Shown here: one piece after another, positions 33,798 to 44,559 of the stretch
Layout of the letters: each line of letters starts with the position of its first letter
Position numbering within the stretch: the first letter of the stretch is position 1
DNA from: Mantis religiosa
Taxonomy: Eukaryota > Arthropoda > Insecta > Mantodea > Mantidae
Length of the DNA stretch: 64,000 bases
Reading direction: 5' to 3'
Assembly (NCBI GenBank): GCA_030765055.1
Contig: CM060950.1
Span: 17,280,966-17,344,965, forward strand
Made by a program: the position numbers and the translations under genes
Notes under the pieces: model-generated
The model's database searches: none
What the model was told of the DNA's origin: nothing
Seen by the model: the letters and a program-made list of their open reading frames with translations, nothing else

Positions 33798-34777
33798 CAC
33801 TGGGCAACAAAAAATAATTTTTGAATGTTTCGAGCTCCTCATGAGGCAATTCCTACTAATTTTGGGCTGAGAAAAGCAAATATGACAATGAAACATTTTT
33901 ATTAGCTCTAGTTTCTATGATATACACAAGGTGGAAGTATTACATATTAACGGATTGAGAGAAAAGGATACATTTTAATTACATACATGCTAACAACAGT
34001 GAAAGTGCATTTGATTTTTTAACTGGTAATTACATACTAAGAATTCTAAATTGCTGAGAAAATACATCGCAGATAGTCGTGTCTGAAGAGAATCATGTGG
34101 TGGCCTATTGACTTCGTCGTCTTTTAGCTTGCCTCTTGTGATGGAGTTCCGCAGAATCCCTATACAAAGACCAACAGTAATCCGCAAGGATTACTTTATT
34201 CCAACGGCCCTGATATCTTTGTTCCATAACAGAAGTGTCCTGATGGAATCTTTCCCCATGTTCATCAATAACAGCTCCACAACTAGGAGGGAAAAAGTCT
34301 AGGTGGGAGTGGACAAAATGGATCTTAAGGGACATGTTGCATCCAAGGTAAGGGTATTTTTGCAGGAGCACTGTCACCAAATGCTTGTAGTTGTCATCTC
34401 TTTTGTTGCCTAAAAATCCATGAAAAACACCCTTGAAGGCTTCCCAAGCTTCCTTTCCTTTCCTCTCTCAAATTTGATCAAGTGCAGGATCCTTTACAAG
34501 TTCTCTTATTTGTGGTCCGACAAAAATGCCTTCCTTAACTTTTGTATCGCTTACCCGCCAAAATTTCTCTCTGATTGTGTTTTGTTATTTGACAATTGTG
34601 AAAACTCCCAAAAAAATCCCCGAAGGTTAAAATCTTTACTCTAAAATATGAAATGTCACTTTATCTTCAAAACAAGAGCTAATCTATCATTTTTATGGTG
34701 ATTTTTTATTTCAGCAGATGGAAACACACGTAAATTCACTATTTTTAAGCCCGAAACATTTTCATTGTTGCCCGGTG
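33798..34777 (-). mobile_element. Element L: TIR element carrying an unnamed arthropod ORF family
   Basis: CACTGGGCAACAA at 33798 and the complement of CACCGGGCAACAA ending at 34777 form inverted ends; similarity continues inward (AATGTTTCGAGCT against AATGTTTCGGGCT). Both ends are flanked by TA. The minus strand between them carries the ORF at 34105-34640. The TIR pairing argues that this ORF family is transposon-borne. Confidence 0.6.
34105..34640 (-). pseudogene. Fragment of a repeated arthropod ORF family (HSHLDFFPP / KRYQGRW type)
   Basis: Minus-strand reading gives FWRVSDTKVKEGIFVGPQI, RELVKDPALDQI, a stop, EAWEAFKGVFHGFLGNKRDD, then GCNMSLKIHFVHSHLDFFPP, GAVIDEHGERFHQDTSVMEQ, RYQGRWNKVILADYCWSLYR and a basic end KRQAKRRRSQ. 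From memory, this string of motifs recurs in many predicted insect proteins of unknown function that are multicopy. I cannot assign an activity. The N-terminal portion is missing; one internal stop is visible. Its position inside inverted repeats suggests a transposon protein rather than a host gene. Confidence 0.6.
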
Positions 34778-34849
34778 TAATTAATGTGTTAGCCCATAAA
34801 TACTGAAAGCTTTGCGTGCAAACTATAGGAGTTTTATGTTTCAATAGAG

Positions 34850-35030
34850 TCAGACTGAAAAATTCAATACCATGGCCGGGATTTGAACCGCAGAACTTCC
34901 GGCCTCCGTCCGATCCTTCTTAACCTTTGAACAACCATGGCCATCGTGCCGTCATGACATTAAATTCTCCAGCTGACTCGTATGTTTCCCGGTAAACCAC
35001 TAGGGTCTCTCATGGGGCAGAGTCGGGCAG
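34850..35030 (-). mobile_element. S2 retroposon, partial copy
   Basis: AGACTGAAAAATTCAATACC, GCCGGGATTTGAACC, a diverged tRNA-like segment, GACATTAAATTCTCCAGCTG and GGTAAACCACTAGGG match one arm of the S2 composite at 46335-46514. Only one arm is present. Confidence 0.75.
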
Positions 35031-35634
35031 TATCGGCCGGTATGCAGTACCGGCCACTACTGTGATTTCCCTTTTCGCCTCCATGTGGTAGAAGTTTCCA
35101 GTAAGCAGTAGCAAGCTTGTGCCTCCACGTGCGCTATAGTCAGATACCTTCTTCCTCTCTTCAGTTCTTTATCTGCTGTGAGTGCTTGATGGTGGTTGGT
35201 GTAGCTATTAGCCCACGGAAGATATTCTGAGGCCTCTAGCAGCGCTATATTTGCGATCCTTGTAAACCAGTGAGCTAAAGATTTGTGAACTGAACAGAAA
35301 TAGTGGCAATAAGTTCTCATACTTTTGTATTGTACTATTGTTCTATACGTGGCAGTGCAATGTGATCACTGACAATCTATATTCTAACAGAAAAGGCAGT
35401 GGCCGATACTTAAAGACACTTTCTAAAAGTCTTATAATTCTAGCTGTTTTACTTTCGATGTAATAAAGTACTATAACTAACAAATAAAAATCATTACATT
35501 ATACTATATATAGAACATGTGTTGAGGCAAGAGAATAATATAGTAAGATTCCGATTAACCATTACAGTTACAGAGTAAAGTCAAAAAACTTAACCCGGCT
35601 GACACTGCACAACCTTCCCCTGTACACGGGGTTC
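35031..35634. other. No recognised feature
   Basis: Nothing recognised between the S2 fragment and G copy 2. Confidence 0.4.
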
Positions 35635-35892
35635 ATTTTTATTCGTTATTTCCCGGCCTCCGATTGCGCAAGAATGACGTCATAGTTGACTGTTGAGTCT
35701 ATCTTGAAATCATAGTGCCCTCTACGGAGAAGAAGCGGTAATTTTTGCGGAACAGTAATAAAATTACAGCGCTTTAAGTGTGGTTGTGTTGGTAACTAAT
35801 ACAACCAGCTTCCACTGGATATGAACACAGAGCACCGCGTCTTCATCGTTGAATGCTACTTTCGTACCAGCATTAATATTGGTGCGATATAT

Positions 35893-36287
35893 TGTGATTT
35901 TGTGGGTTCATGAAGTTAAATGTCCAGGTTACAAACACTAAAAAAATTGTTCTTTACTTCCGTAGAAAAACACTTTTTCAACCTTTAAAGTCGCTGAATT
36001 ACGTCACATACACAATACAACTTGCAAGGTCAACACCACAACACAGCTGTTCACGCATGCGAATTCAATTAACAACTCACTCTGGCAGGCGGCGGCTCCC
36101 TTTTTATAGATTACTCACTGTCCGGAATGTTCTCAAACAATCAAGACAATGCTAGAAGAAAGACGAACTCTCGAGAAATCCGTCTCCTTCCCCCTAGCGT
36201 TTCGGCGAGCTTTTATATCTGCACTGCACTGCCCGTCTCTTTGTATGCCTTGCCGCACAACCTCGTCGCAGCAATGCATTCGCGACA
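35893..36287 (-). mobile_element. Solo LTR 4 (395 bp), inserted in G copy 2
   Basis: On the minus strand it starts TGTCGCGAATGC and ends GAACCCACAAAATCACA, the same end as the solo LTRs at 4857, 38568 and 56130. The flanks are ATAT (35889-35892) and GTAT (36288-36291); the uninterrupted G copies have ATAT at this place, so the target was ATAT and one base has mutated. A TATAAAAAGG box lies on the minus strand near 36098-36107. Confidence 0.82.
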
Positions 36288-36459
36288 GTATAAATATAAT
36301 TTAAACCGCTGTATAGAGGAGTTTATGCAACGCTAACCGGCATTCGGACAAATCCCTCGGAGCGTAATTTTGTCAAAAGTGTCAAGGTAACGTCAAATTG
36401 ACATAGTTTTGTTTGGAACATAAACATCTTACGTTTCATCAGTATACGATATAAATTTT

Positions 36460-36720
36460 TTGTCATTCTCACGCTTAATTAAAATGTCTATTAATGTTGG
36501 TATCCTTATGTCTTTTAAAACCGATAGGTGCATCAAACATTTCCAAGATACAGGATCAGTTACTCGCAAAAAGAGAGACAATGGACGCTATAAAGTGACT
36601 GGTCCCAATCTAGAAGCAATAAATAATGTTATGACAGAAAGGCCTCAAGCATACCTTCTCGCAATACAGACAGTGTTTAAGGGGAACAGAGAAATGAAAT
36701 ATAAGAAAATGGACACATAA
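36460..36720 (+). pseudogene. G element ORF: helix-turn-helix part of a Tc1/mariner-type transposase
   Basis: The frame encodes 86 residues with RCIKHFQDTGSVTRKKRDNG, YKVTGPNLEAINNVMTERPQ and a C-terminus KYKKMDT. The pattern of a helix-turn-helix, a basic hinge (TGSVTRKKR) and a second helical block (leucine-alanine-isoleucine before ERPQ) fits the N-terminal DNA-binding region of Tc1/mariner-type transposases. No catalytic domain follows in any copy. Copies 1 (14506-14718) and 3 (61777-62037) keep an ORF of like length with the same stop, ending KYKKMDT or KYKKMAT. The deletion that removed the catalytic part therefore predates amplification. No start signal or splice site stands out. Confidence 0.6.
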
Positions 36721-37311
36721 GACTATGTACTAGAGATATTTTCTTGTTTAGACTTGGATAAAAGCTTTGTACATATTGTAATTTATTTTTCATTCCTAGA
36801 ACATGTTTTGCTAATTTTCTGGTTTGTAATGAAGTTACATCGATGAAACTGTGGGTGATAGAAAATAATTGAGATCAAATTGAAATATTTCTTTTTTATG
36901 TGACAGGTTTACAATATGCATATATGTCTAATATAAAAGAAAAATAGATGCTAAATTGTGAAACAAATGTTTATTGATTTATCATTTCGTATATTCTTCA
37001 TGGTATACTTTTATGGCTACATAATTAGCTTTGCAGTGCACTGCATTGCAGTATATAGTTTTTTAAAAATAGATATCGTATCTACGCACCAGGCGAAATG
37101 ACACACCTTTATATTACTTGGGCAGACCAACCTCTCAAATAGCATATTTAGCTGCCAGTAGTGGGAGGCCTCAAAGCAGCTGGCAACACATCAAATACGA
37201 TCGCAAGCCGCTAGGGGAATCGCATATACACTCGCTCCATCAGCGGCGCTATTGATGACGTCATATTTTGCGCGGTAAAATCACAGATAAAAATGAACAC
37301 CGTGTACAGTA

Positions 37312-37460
37312 TGATACACACCTTTTGTGGCGACTTCTAACTCTGTAAGTACTCAAGTCCCAAGCTTTAGAGCTACCACTATTAGGTCATTTGTTGGAAA
37401 TTTAATCGTTCTTTCACACTAGCCGTCTGTGGGCTAAGATTTGGATAGATGATAATAGTT
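37312..37460 (-). repeat. S2-related fragment
   Basis: GGCGACTTCTAACTCTGTAAGTACT, CCACTATTAGGTCATTTG and TCTTTCACACTAGCCGTCTGTG match the central loop and tail of S2. The following 37461-37812 shows nothing recognised. Confidence 0.6.
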
Positions 37461-37812
37461 TTATGTTCTGCAATAAAGAATTATATGTTTTACTAAATAA
37501 TAGGAGGGTTCAACTCAAGTTAGAGACCACATTTATTGATAGGATACGATACAAGGACCAATATGTGTTCTTTCCCTGTATCAATATAAAGACCTTGCGT
37601 TTATAATCATGCAATACATATTAGACATTTCAATGAGTGAATTTTCGTAATATTAGCAAAATTTTACAGAAGTAAAATCCCTTTCAGTATATCCGTACAA
37701 CAAAAGAAAAACAACAACTTTGCTTTGTGATACAGAAATTATGGACCACTTAAATAAAATAAGAGTTATAATAAAATTAAATATGAATATTTTTTCTATT
37801 CGTGGTAGATAT

Positions 37813-38232
37813 TGTCGCCAGGCATTGTTAAGTTGTTGCCGGGCCGTGCGGGGGTAGTAAACAAAGAGATAGATAGAGCGGCTAGCGCGTGGGCGTAGGG
37901 CTAATCACTTGCCGAGAGAGAGCAACAGAGGGAGAAAGAGACAGAGATAGTCTGAACTTTTCCGCTGCACTACGAAAGTCCGTGAAGCTTCGGTAGCTTT
38001 CGAGAAACGTTGGCAGCCTTCGAGAAACAGCGGCTCGGGTATATAGCAGTAGTAGAAGTTGTCGTGATTCATCTTCAGTCGTCGAGGAGCAACATGCTAC
38101 CTCCTTTCTTTCCACCTACCTAATTTTCACACGACATCCTGAAACATCCACATCCCGTCACTACGTGGTTAAGCTCTTTCCAGAGTAGGTACACGACTTT
38201 ACCCCCTTCGGGCTGTTCCCCAGCCTGCCAAC

Positions 38233-38318
<86 letters not shown>

Positions 38319-38568
38319 TTCAGTCGGCAGGGAGCTGCTAGGAGTTGCAGTTGTGAGCCAGTGAGCTGTTTACTGTGTGTGTGGACAATTGAACTGTACC
38401 GAGTCGAGAACTGATGATCGTGTAGTGATTTGAAGGTGAATTCTTTTGTTTGTTTATGTGTGGTGAAGCTACGCGAGACTGTGTTAGTGTATGTTACGTT
38501 ATCCTACTGCAAAGGGGTGTACAAACTGTCTTTCTACGGAAATAATTTTACGAACCCACAAAGTCACA
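37813..38568 (+). mobile_element. Solo LTR 3 (756 bp)
   Basis: Starts TGTCGCCAGG and ends GAACCCACAAAGTCACA; flanked by perfect 4-bp ATAT repeats (37809-37812; 38569-38572). A TATATAG box lies at 38040-38046 and a 79-bp CT microsatellite sits in the presumed transcribed part. The end matches solo LTRs 1, 2 and 4, the start is diverged. Confidence 0.82.
38236..38314. repeat. (CT)n microsatellite inside solo LTR 3
   Basis: About 39 uninterrupted CT units. Confidence 0.97.
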
Positions 38569-38971
38569 ATATTAAAGAGTTTTAAGTTTGGCAGTTAATT
38601 GTGAATACAGTTTGGCTCGGGGCAAGTTGTGATTAAGTAATTAGCGAGGGCTAGTTTCAAACAGATTCAGAAAAATAGTTAGGTTGCATTAGTGAGGGCA
38701 GGGTTGCTATCCAAAGTTGCCAGAATAGGCATCGCAGGCCTTTTTGGAATTCTTGGACTATGTGAGAGTATTTCTTACAAATTTATAAAGAGACTTTAGG
38801 ATGGAAATCAGAAGATTTCAGTAATGTATAAGTGAAGTAACAACATCGTATTAGAAGCTAGTAGTGAGGGTCTTAGAGTCATTAGTAAAAGGGGAGGTGA
38901 TTAAGAGTATTATAGCTGAGTAGCACATTCCGGGCAGAATCTTGGAGCCTCTGGACTCGTCGATGGAGCAA

Positions 38972-39706
38972 ATGAATGAATGATTGTGGTTTAGGACGCT
39001 CAACAGTGCGGTCATCAGCGCCCCTAAAAAGCTAATCAAGCTAAAACTAGATTAAAAGAACTGAGTTGTGTCCAGCCTAAATAAAACACGCACATCTCGT
39101 GCGTCAAAACTAAAACATACTTAAAAACATACAACAGTTAAAACGGATAAAAAGTTAAAAGCTAAATTCTAAAATTGAGAGTTAAGAAGAACTTAAAAAC
39201 TTTGGCCCCCGCTTTTTGGTCGTCCGCCAATACCTCTGGCAAGCTAGCCGGCAGCTGGAGGGACCGGCGAAGACGAGCCACGTTAAAACAGTTTATCAAA
39301 ACATGGCGGACCGAGAGGGCATCCCCGCAAAACGGGCAAACTGAAGCAGGGTCCTTCTTAAAACGATAACAATGCGTAAAAAAACAGTGGCCTATGCGCA
39401 ACCGAGCCAATTGCACTTCTTCTCGACGGGATGGCCGGCAGGAGGTTACCCAACACACTGGGTCGTCCTTCACAGAGCGGAGCTTATTTCCGCGTAGAGC
39501 GGACCACTCTGCGCGCCAGGAGGACAACACGGTTCTCTGCATCACAAAACGGAAGTCTTCCGAAGAGACGAACGGTATGCTGACCTTGGGCGGAATGACT
39601 GCCGCCGAATCCGCCAGTTCATTCCCTGGTAAGCCAACGTGTCCAGGCACCCATGCACATACCACGCTAACACCAGACCTGTCTAAAACGTGGAGGGCGT
39701 CCTGGA
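38972..39706 (-). mobile_element. 5'-truncated non-LTR retrotransposon with 12-bp target duplication
   Basis: TCGATGGAGCAA occurs at 38960-38971 and 39707-39718, a perfect 12-bp target duplication. On the minus strand the element begins inside the coding region (39706), runs through a stop at 39162 and a 190-bp 3' tail, and ends in CATTCATTCATT, a simple-repeat 3' terminus typical of several LINE clades. Confidence 0.9.
39162..39704 (-). pseudogene. LINE ORF2 C-terminus: RNase H end and zinc knuckle
   Basis: The open minus frame has 181 codons with no lesion. WVPGHVGLPGNELADSAA near its start is the C-terminal RNase H motif (the His and Asp of the active site region), and CPFCGDALSVRHVLINC (residues about 120-136) is the CCHC-type knuckle that follows in RNase H-bearing non-LTR elements (I, LOA, R1-like clades). 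The reverse transcriptase and endonuclease are missing through 5' truncation on insertion, so it is incomplete although the frame is intact, suggesting fairly recent insertion. Clade cannot be fixed without the reverse transcriptase. Confidence 0.88.
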
Positions 39707-39718
39707 TCGATGGAGCAA

Positions 39719-40521
39719 TACGTAGTTGATTGAGGCGTCATTTCTTGCCTCAATGATAGAATCACGTGTATAAGATTTAAATACTTCGGAGGGATATATT
39801 AATTTCCACTGGTCAGTATCTTCTCGACTACTGTGACGGTTATTTCATGTATTTAAGTTTTAAAAATTTATTTTGAATTGTTCTGGAAAGAGTAATTTGT
39901 ATAAAAAAAATAGAACATGTGAAATTGGGTAGGCCACGAGAGTTATATGTTACATAATATTGTTGTTATTGTTAATTGCAAGAATGCAATTACGTAACGT
40001 GGTGACGTGGACCAATAAAAGTGAAGTGATTTAGTTGTTATGGAAATATAGAGTGCAGAGATCGCAAAATGATCAGAGAGCTTGGCGTCTTTCTGCAAAC
40101 GACGGTCTTGAGAGTAAGACGTGTTTTTGTGTCGCTCTGTGATTGTGCAGAAAACGTTTAGTTGTGGATGCATTTGTGTTCCATTAGTGGTGTGTGCCAG
40201 AGATATAAAGTTAATCGATGCAACAGCTATTGTTTGTGAAAGGACAGCACCTGCAATATTTAAAATTTGTAGCAGAATTTAAAAATTGCTTCGTGGAATA
40301 AAACCTAAAATATTTAAAAGAGAAGAATTGTTGTTTATTCCAATTCCTTTGCTCCGAGACCGCGACCAGAGGTAAGACTCATTGCTCCAGAGCGCCCAAG
40401 CATCTACAAGTTTTCTACTAGATCGTCACCAAAGGTGAGAAAGTAACAATCAGCATCTTCCATAATCACATTTGCAACAAAAAACTGGTTGCAAAATGAT
40501 CGCCATAACGCGGGGCTTCTA
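39719..40521. other. No recognised feature
   Basis: Together with 38573-38959 this may be one original locus split by the LINE. No coding or repeat signal recognised. Confidence 0.4.
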
Positions 40522-41992
40522 TTATGTGCTTCAAATGGGAAGAGTTCTTGCCTGTAGCGAATCAGATGCGTTAGCGCATTCAGCGTTGCCATCTCGTTAT
40601 CCCCACTATTTTTATATTTCCCTCTCTCTCGCACACTTGCGAGTGTTCCGTAAGGGAACGCAAACTGAATATTCCAAAGTTTTATAATAATGCAGTTGCT
40701 CAAATCACAATAATTGCAACATGGATATTCGTATATTACGAAAATGGTTTAAATATATAGTTTAAAATTAATTAAAGTTTATGAATTAGTTATTTTTCTA
40801 ATCCAACGAAAATACCAGCGGTGCATCCGTATAGCTGTGAGTGTTACTTACTAAAGAGATAATTCGTCATTGTCATTGTCTTCAACGTCTGATACTGCAA
40901 GTTTATGATGATAGGTTCCAAAATCTCGTTACTGCTATTTCTTTCCAAAAGTCGTCTTCTTGTAATTTATCTGATGTCTCACGCAGCTCTTTGTGTTCCT
41001 TGTCAATTTCTCGTCAATAAGTCGTTGAACTTCAGTCAGTTTAAAAGTGTTATTTCTGCTCGCAACATAATTTAAGCCCACATTAACTCTATTGGATTGT
41101 TCTAGCAGTGGTAAGGTGGGGGAAGGTGGATCGCGTCTCATTGATCCAGCTGATACACTTTTTCATGGAAGAGTAATTGAGTAATACTGCTCAGAACTCT
41201 CTGCTCTAGAGTAAATAGATTATGAACCATTCATAAACAAGCCCGCCTCGGTAGCGTCGATGGTAGCATGTCTGTCTCACGTTCAAGAGATCTCGAGTTC
41301 GAATCTCGGTCAGGGTGAGTTACCTGGATAGGGTTTTCTCCGGGGTTTTCCCTTACCCTGAAAGACGAATGTCAGGTAACTCTAAGCTCCATGTACCCCG
41401 GACTCATTTGGGCATCATTTCACTTATTTCATTCATTGTCCGGTATGACTTAGCGTTGGAGGACTTAAAATCACAATAACAAAATTCGTAAACAAAGATA
41501 TAATATGACCAGGTACGTTCTGCCAGACTAGCAGGATGTGTTTGTTTGCTCTCATCGAATTCAACAAACACCTTGGCTTATTCAAAGTATTCCTTTTGTC
41601 ACGTTATGACCAATGTTTTCGTTTCATTTCTGAGTAATTTCACATATACGTTCACGTATACATGCCAACCAATAACGATGTTCATTACAGTGCTTACGTC
41701 GCAATGCATTATTATAATATAATGGTATCTACTTGATCTGTATTAGGAAAACTATTTGAGCTAAACATAAGGGGTTTCTACGGTCATGTTAAATACATTA
41801 CTCTCTCCTTCCTCGTGGATCAGTTTTTGCCAAATCTGAATTTTTGTCATAGCGCGAATAGTATTTGTTAGAGATTGATTAGTTTACCGCTCGTCACACA
41901 CCACTTAGGGGGAATGCAATACGACAGCACCGCGGGACTCTGGTTGCTCACCCAGTAGCGCTCAAGGACAAACATCCCATTTGAAACACACT
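40522..41992 (-). mobile_element. F element copy 4, nearly complete, with nested SINE
   Basis: Starts TTATGTGCTTCAAATGGGA after TA; ends CATCCCATTTGAAACACA with the last bases mutated. An S1 SINE is inserted at 41241-41483. Transposase C-terminal remnants read NNTFKLTEVQRLIDEK on the minus strand near 41020-41070. Confidence 0.87.
41241..41483 (+). mobile_element. SINE S1 copy d, with target duplication
   Basis: ATTCATAAACAA (41229-41240) and ATTCGTAAACAA (41484-41495) are 12-bp target duplications with one mismatch. Head GCCCGCCTCGGTAGCGTCG, box B GAGTTCGAATCTCGG, body through AGACGAATGTCAGGTAACTC, tail GCGTTGGAGGACTTAAAATC. Confidence 0.9.
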
Positions 41993-42030
41993 GAAGCAAG
42001 GTCACCGCTACTACAGTGAGTCCAAGGCAA

Positions 42031-43463
42031 CTAGAGTACTCAGGTAGGCCATTCCGGAGAGTCGCGCTGCCATTGGCTAACGCTCATGACGTCACTGAGA
42101 ATACAGTTCAGCTGCGAGAGTTAAACACTAGCCCCTCAGTATGTGTTATTTAAGCTCTGCTACGTGTAAAATCGGAAGGAATAAACATCCACTTGTGTAT
42201 TATAATGAAGGTTCTTTCTAGCAGTTGTATTAAGAGTTTAAAACATGTTACTATTCATATGTAGTTAATCAGTGTAGCTCAAGAAAATGACGAAGCAACC
42301 CACTGAAGATTTTTCTTTGCTGCAAGTTTCCTGATCATTTCTGCCTTCGCTCTTTTGTTTAAGTGCCTAATTCTAATGAAGGTTCTTGTCCTCACATTAA
42401 GAGAGATCACTTTGTGATGAATTTCGGGAAACTTGGAACTTATTATAGAAATTAAGTTTTGCATCACTCCATTACACTTCGCAGCACTTTGTCCATGGAA
42501 ACTACAAAATATTACTTCTGTACCTTGTTCTGCCGTTTCAAAACACTGTTTTCTTTCTTCAGGGCTTGCATCTGAGTCTTTAGTCTAATTATTTCCTCTT
42601 CAGCAACAACAGAGTGGTCAGGAGCTACCTCCGTGCTGGTCGACGGGTCAAATTTTGTTTTTTTGGGAGATAAAGATACTATAGTAGACAGCGCCCTCTT
42701 TCGCACGGTCCTAACTTCGCAGCGGCGATCTCTTGCTGATATTGCCTATTAATAAAAACAGTTTTATTATTATTTATTATTATTTCACGCATCAAACTTT
42801 TCTTACAAAAAAGGAGCGAAAAAGCTCAGTGTACACATAGAAACAAATACATAAATGGAATGTGTATCTGATAATTACCTGCAAATTGGTTTTGCTGGTA
42901 CTTGCTACTACCGCCTCAAATACATCCCCATGCCAATTAGGAATTTTCTATGACGGTACAGCGTCGTCCTTTAATTTTCTTTTCAGCGGCAAACCTAACA
43001 GCTCGTTTTTTAAATCCCGTTCATCGTTTTCGGGCAGGAAGTGATCGGAACAAATCCTTGCATTATTCACATTAACCGGATCAGCCCTTTTACAGCGTAA
43101 AACCCACTTGCGCTGTAGTTCTCGATCTTTAGGCAAACAATGGAAAATCACATTCGTAGTTTTATACGAAGCATGTTTGCTTTCAGCAACAGCGCAATGG
43201 TTTTCATAATGTTACGACAAAAAACACAGCCAATAACTACAATAGCTCATAAGCAACTGCATCTCGTTTATTTCATCAGAAGGATTGTGGAATTTGCATG
43301 CATCAGCGCCTTATCTTATCTTATAATGTGCAATCATAATATTGCATTACGCACATTCACGTGTAAGCGATCTTGCGTTGTATTCTCAGTGACGTCACGC
43401 CCCTCAGTCAGCAGTGACAGTGTTTTGCGCGGGAAGGCGGGAATGGCCTGCCCTGAGTGAGTC
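42031..43463 (-). mobile_element. THAP-domain element with inverted termini
   Basis: The ends face each other: ACTCAGGTAGGCCATTCC (about 42038) against the complement of ACTCAGGGCAGGCCATTCC (ending about 43458). Further in, ATGACGTCACTGAGAATACA (42086-42105) pairs with TGTATTCTCAGTGACGTCAC (about 43379-43398), including the palindrome TGACGTCA. Imperfect terminal repeats of about 70-80 bp enclose one spliced gene. No convincing 8-bp target duplication was found. Confidence 0.65.
42279..43208 (-). pseudogene. THAP-type protein, two exons, decayed
   Basis: Exon A (about 43208-42879) encodes a THAP zinc-finger domain: HCAVAESKH start, VIFHCLPKDRELQRKWVLRC, ICSDHFLPE and a basic end. In THAP domains a C-x2-4-C-x35-53-C-x2-H set binds zinc; here CSDH is intact but the second Cys appears as Ser (AVAES). 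A TAG replaces one codon in AVPS. The exon ends CAG|GTAATT. Exon B starts after TTAATAG at 42745, in matching phase, with a coiled-coil (EEEIIRLKTQMQALKKENSV), a frameshift near 42515, then SLNVRTRTFIRIRHLNKRAK and a stop at 42279. About 260 residues. THAP proteins bind DNA and occur in P-element transposases; no catalytic domain is present here. Confidence 0.7.
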
Positions 43464-44559
43464 AGCCATACTGCTTACAAATCGGCGAACCCTCAGATGA
43501 AGTTAATGATCTAATAATAATTTTTAATTGTATTAAGACATACAAATAACTACATAAATATATATTCAGTTTTATCTTAAGTGTCATCTAGTTATGTAGA
43601 AACCGAAAGGACCTATCTCAAACGATTTGTTGTGGGGCTATAAAGATGATGCGTTATTCAGTCAAGTGTAATCATTTAGACAAACCCACACGACTTGGGG
43701 TAGGCCATTTGTGTAAACAATGGCTGAGAAATAGGTCCTGTGAAACCAGACCAAATTACCAGAACGATCTTAAACATGTAATTGGTTCACCAGAAATTCT
43801 ATGCAACTCAGAACGTAATAGAATGACATCATATGTGAAACCATAACGAGATGAGATTTATAGTGTGTTGTTATTCAAATATTGATTGATGTTTCATCAT
43901 TTGCAGCGGCGATAAGGATCTCTAGTAGCCATAACGTTAATGTTTCCTTTTTATTAATTGGTACAATGTAGCCTATGTTTAGAATTTTCGCAGGCTGTCT
44001 TGTGATTTAGCAACATAAAAAGTCGCATATAATCAGTTTCTTCAATAAATGAACAGAGACTTTAAATGCATTTAAAGACTAACACTTTACATTATTAGAC
44101 ATGTAATAAAAATATTTTCTATTTTCTACGCTCGGAAGTCATTTGTAATAACAGTTTTCAATGTTACATGTTTGAAGCCATTTGCAATATAAGTTTTGTG
44201 TGTTGAAATTTTTATGCGTCGAAAATCTGCATTGAATTAATTATGTAATTTTAATTTAATCCATTAATTTTGCTTTTATTATTATTACTATTGTTATTAT
44301 TTATTTATTTTCAGTCTAGTACAGTGTTACATAGACCACGTCAGTTTTCTAATACAAAATAATTTACAATATAAAATAACACTATAGACATGTAGACAAT
44401 TGTTCATTAAACCACATCAGTCATGTGACAAACAATACAAGTTTATAAAATTCACCTAAATATTGATAATGTAAATCTGTACATACCATGTCAAAAACTC
44501 AACTATGCTTAAAATGTAATTAATTTCCATTAAGGATAAGAAACGCGCCTTCATTATAA
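43464..44559. other. No recognised feature; includes tail of a LINE at right
   Basis: AT-rich. The stretch 44240-44559 may be the 3' part of the LINE at 44560-45042, with a TTATTATT-rich end near 44275-44315. Confidence 0.35.

Larger units (their letters stand above)
35635..37304 (+). mobile_element. G element copy 2, complete, with a nested solo LTR
   Basis: Ends CACGGGGTTCATTTTTAT and ATAAAAATGAACACCGTG are inverted repeats with one mismatch, flanked by TA (35633-35634; 37305-37306), as expected for the Tc1/mariner superfamily. A solo LTR lies inside (35893-36287). The ORF at 36460-36720 is the only coding remnant. Confidence 0.88.

Noticed and set aside
39175..39729. Plus-strand ORFs of 64 and 111 codons
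   Set aside because: Antisense shadows of the LINE RNase H region, which has clear motifs on the minus strand.
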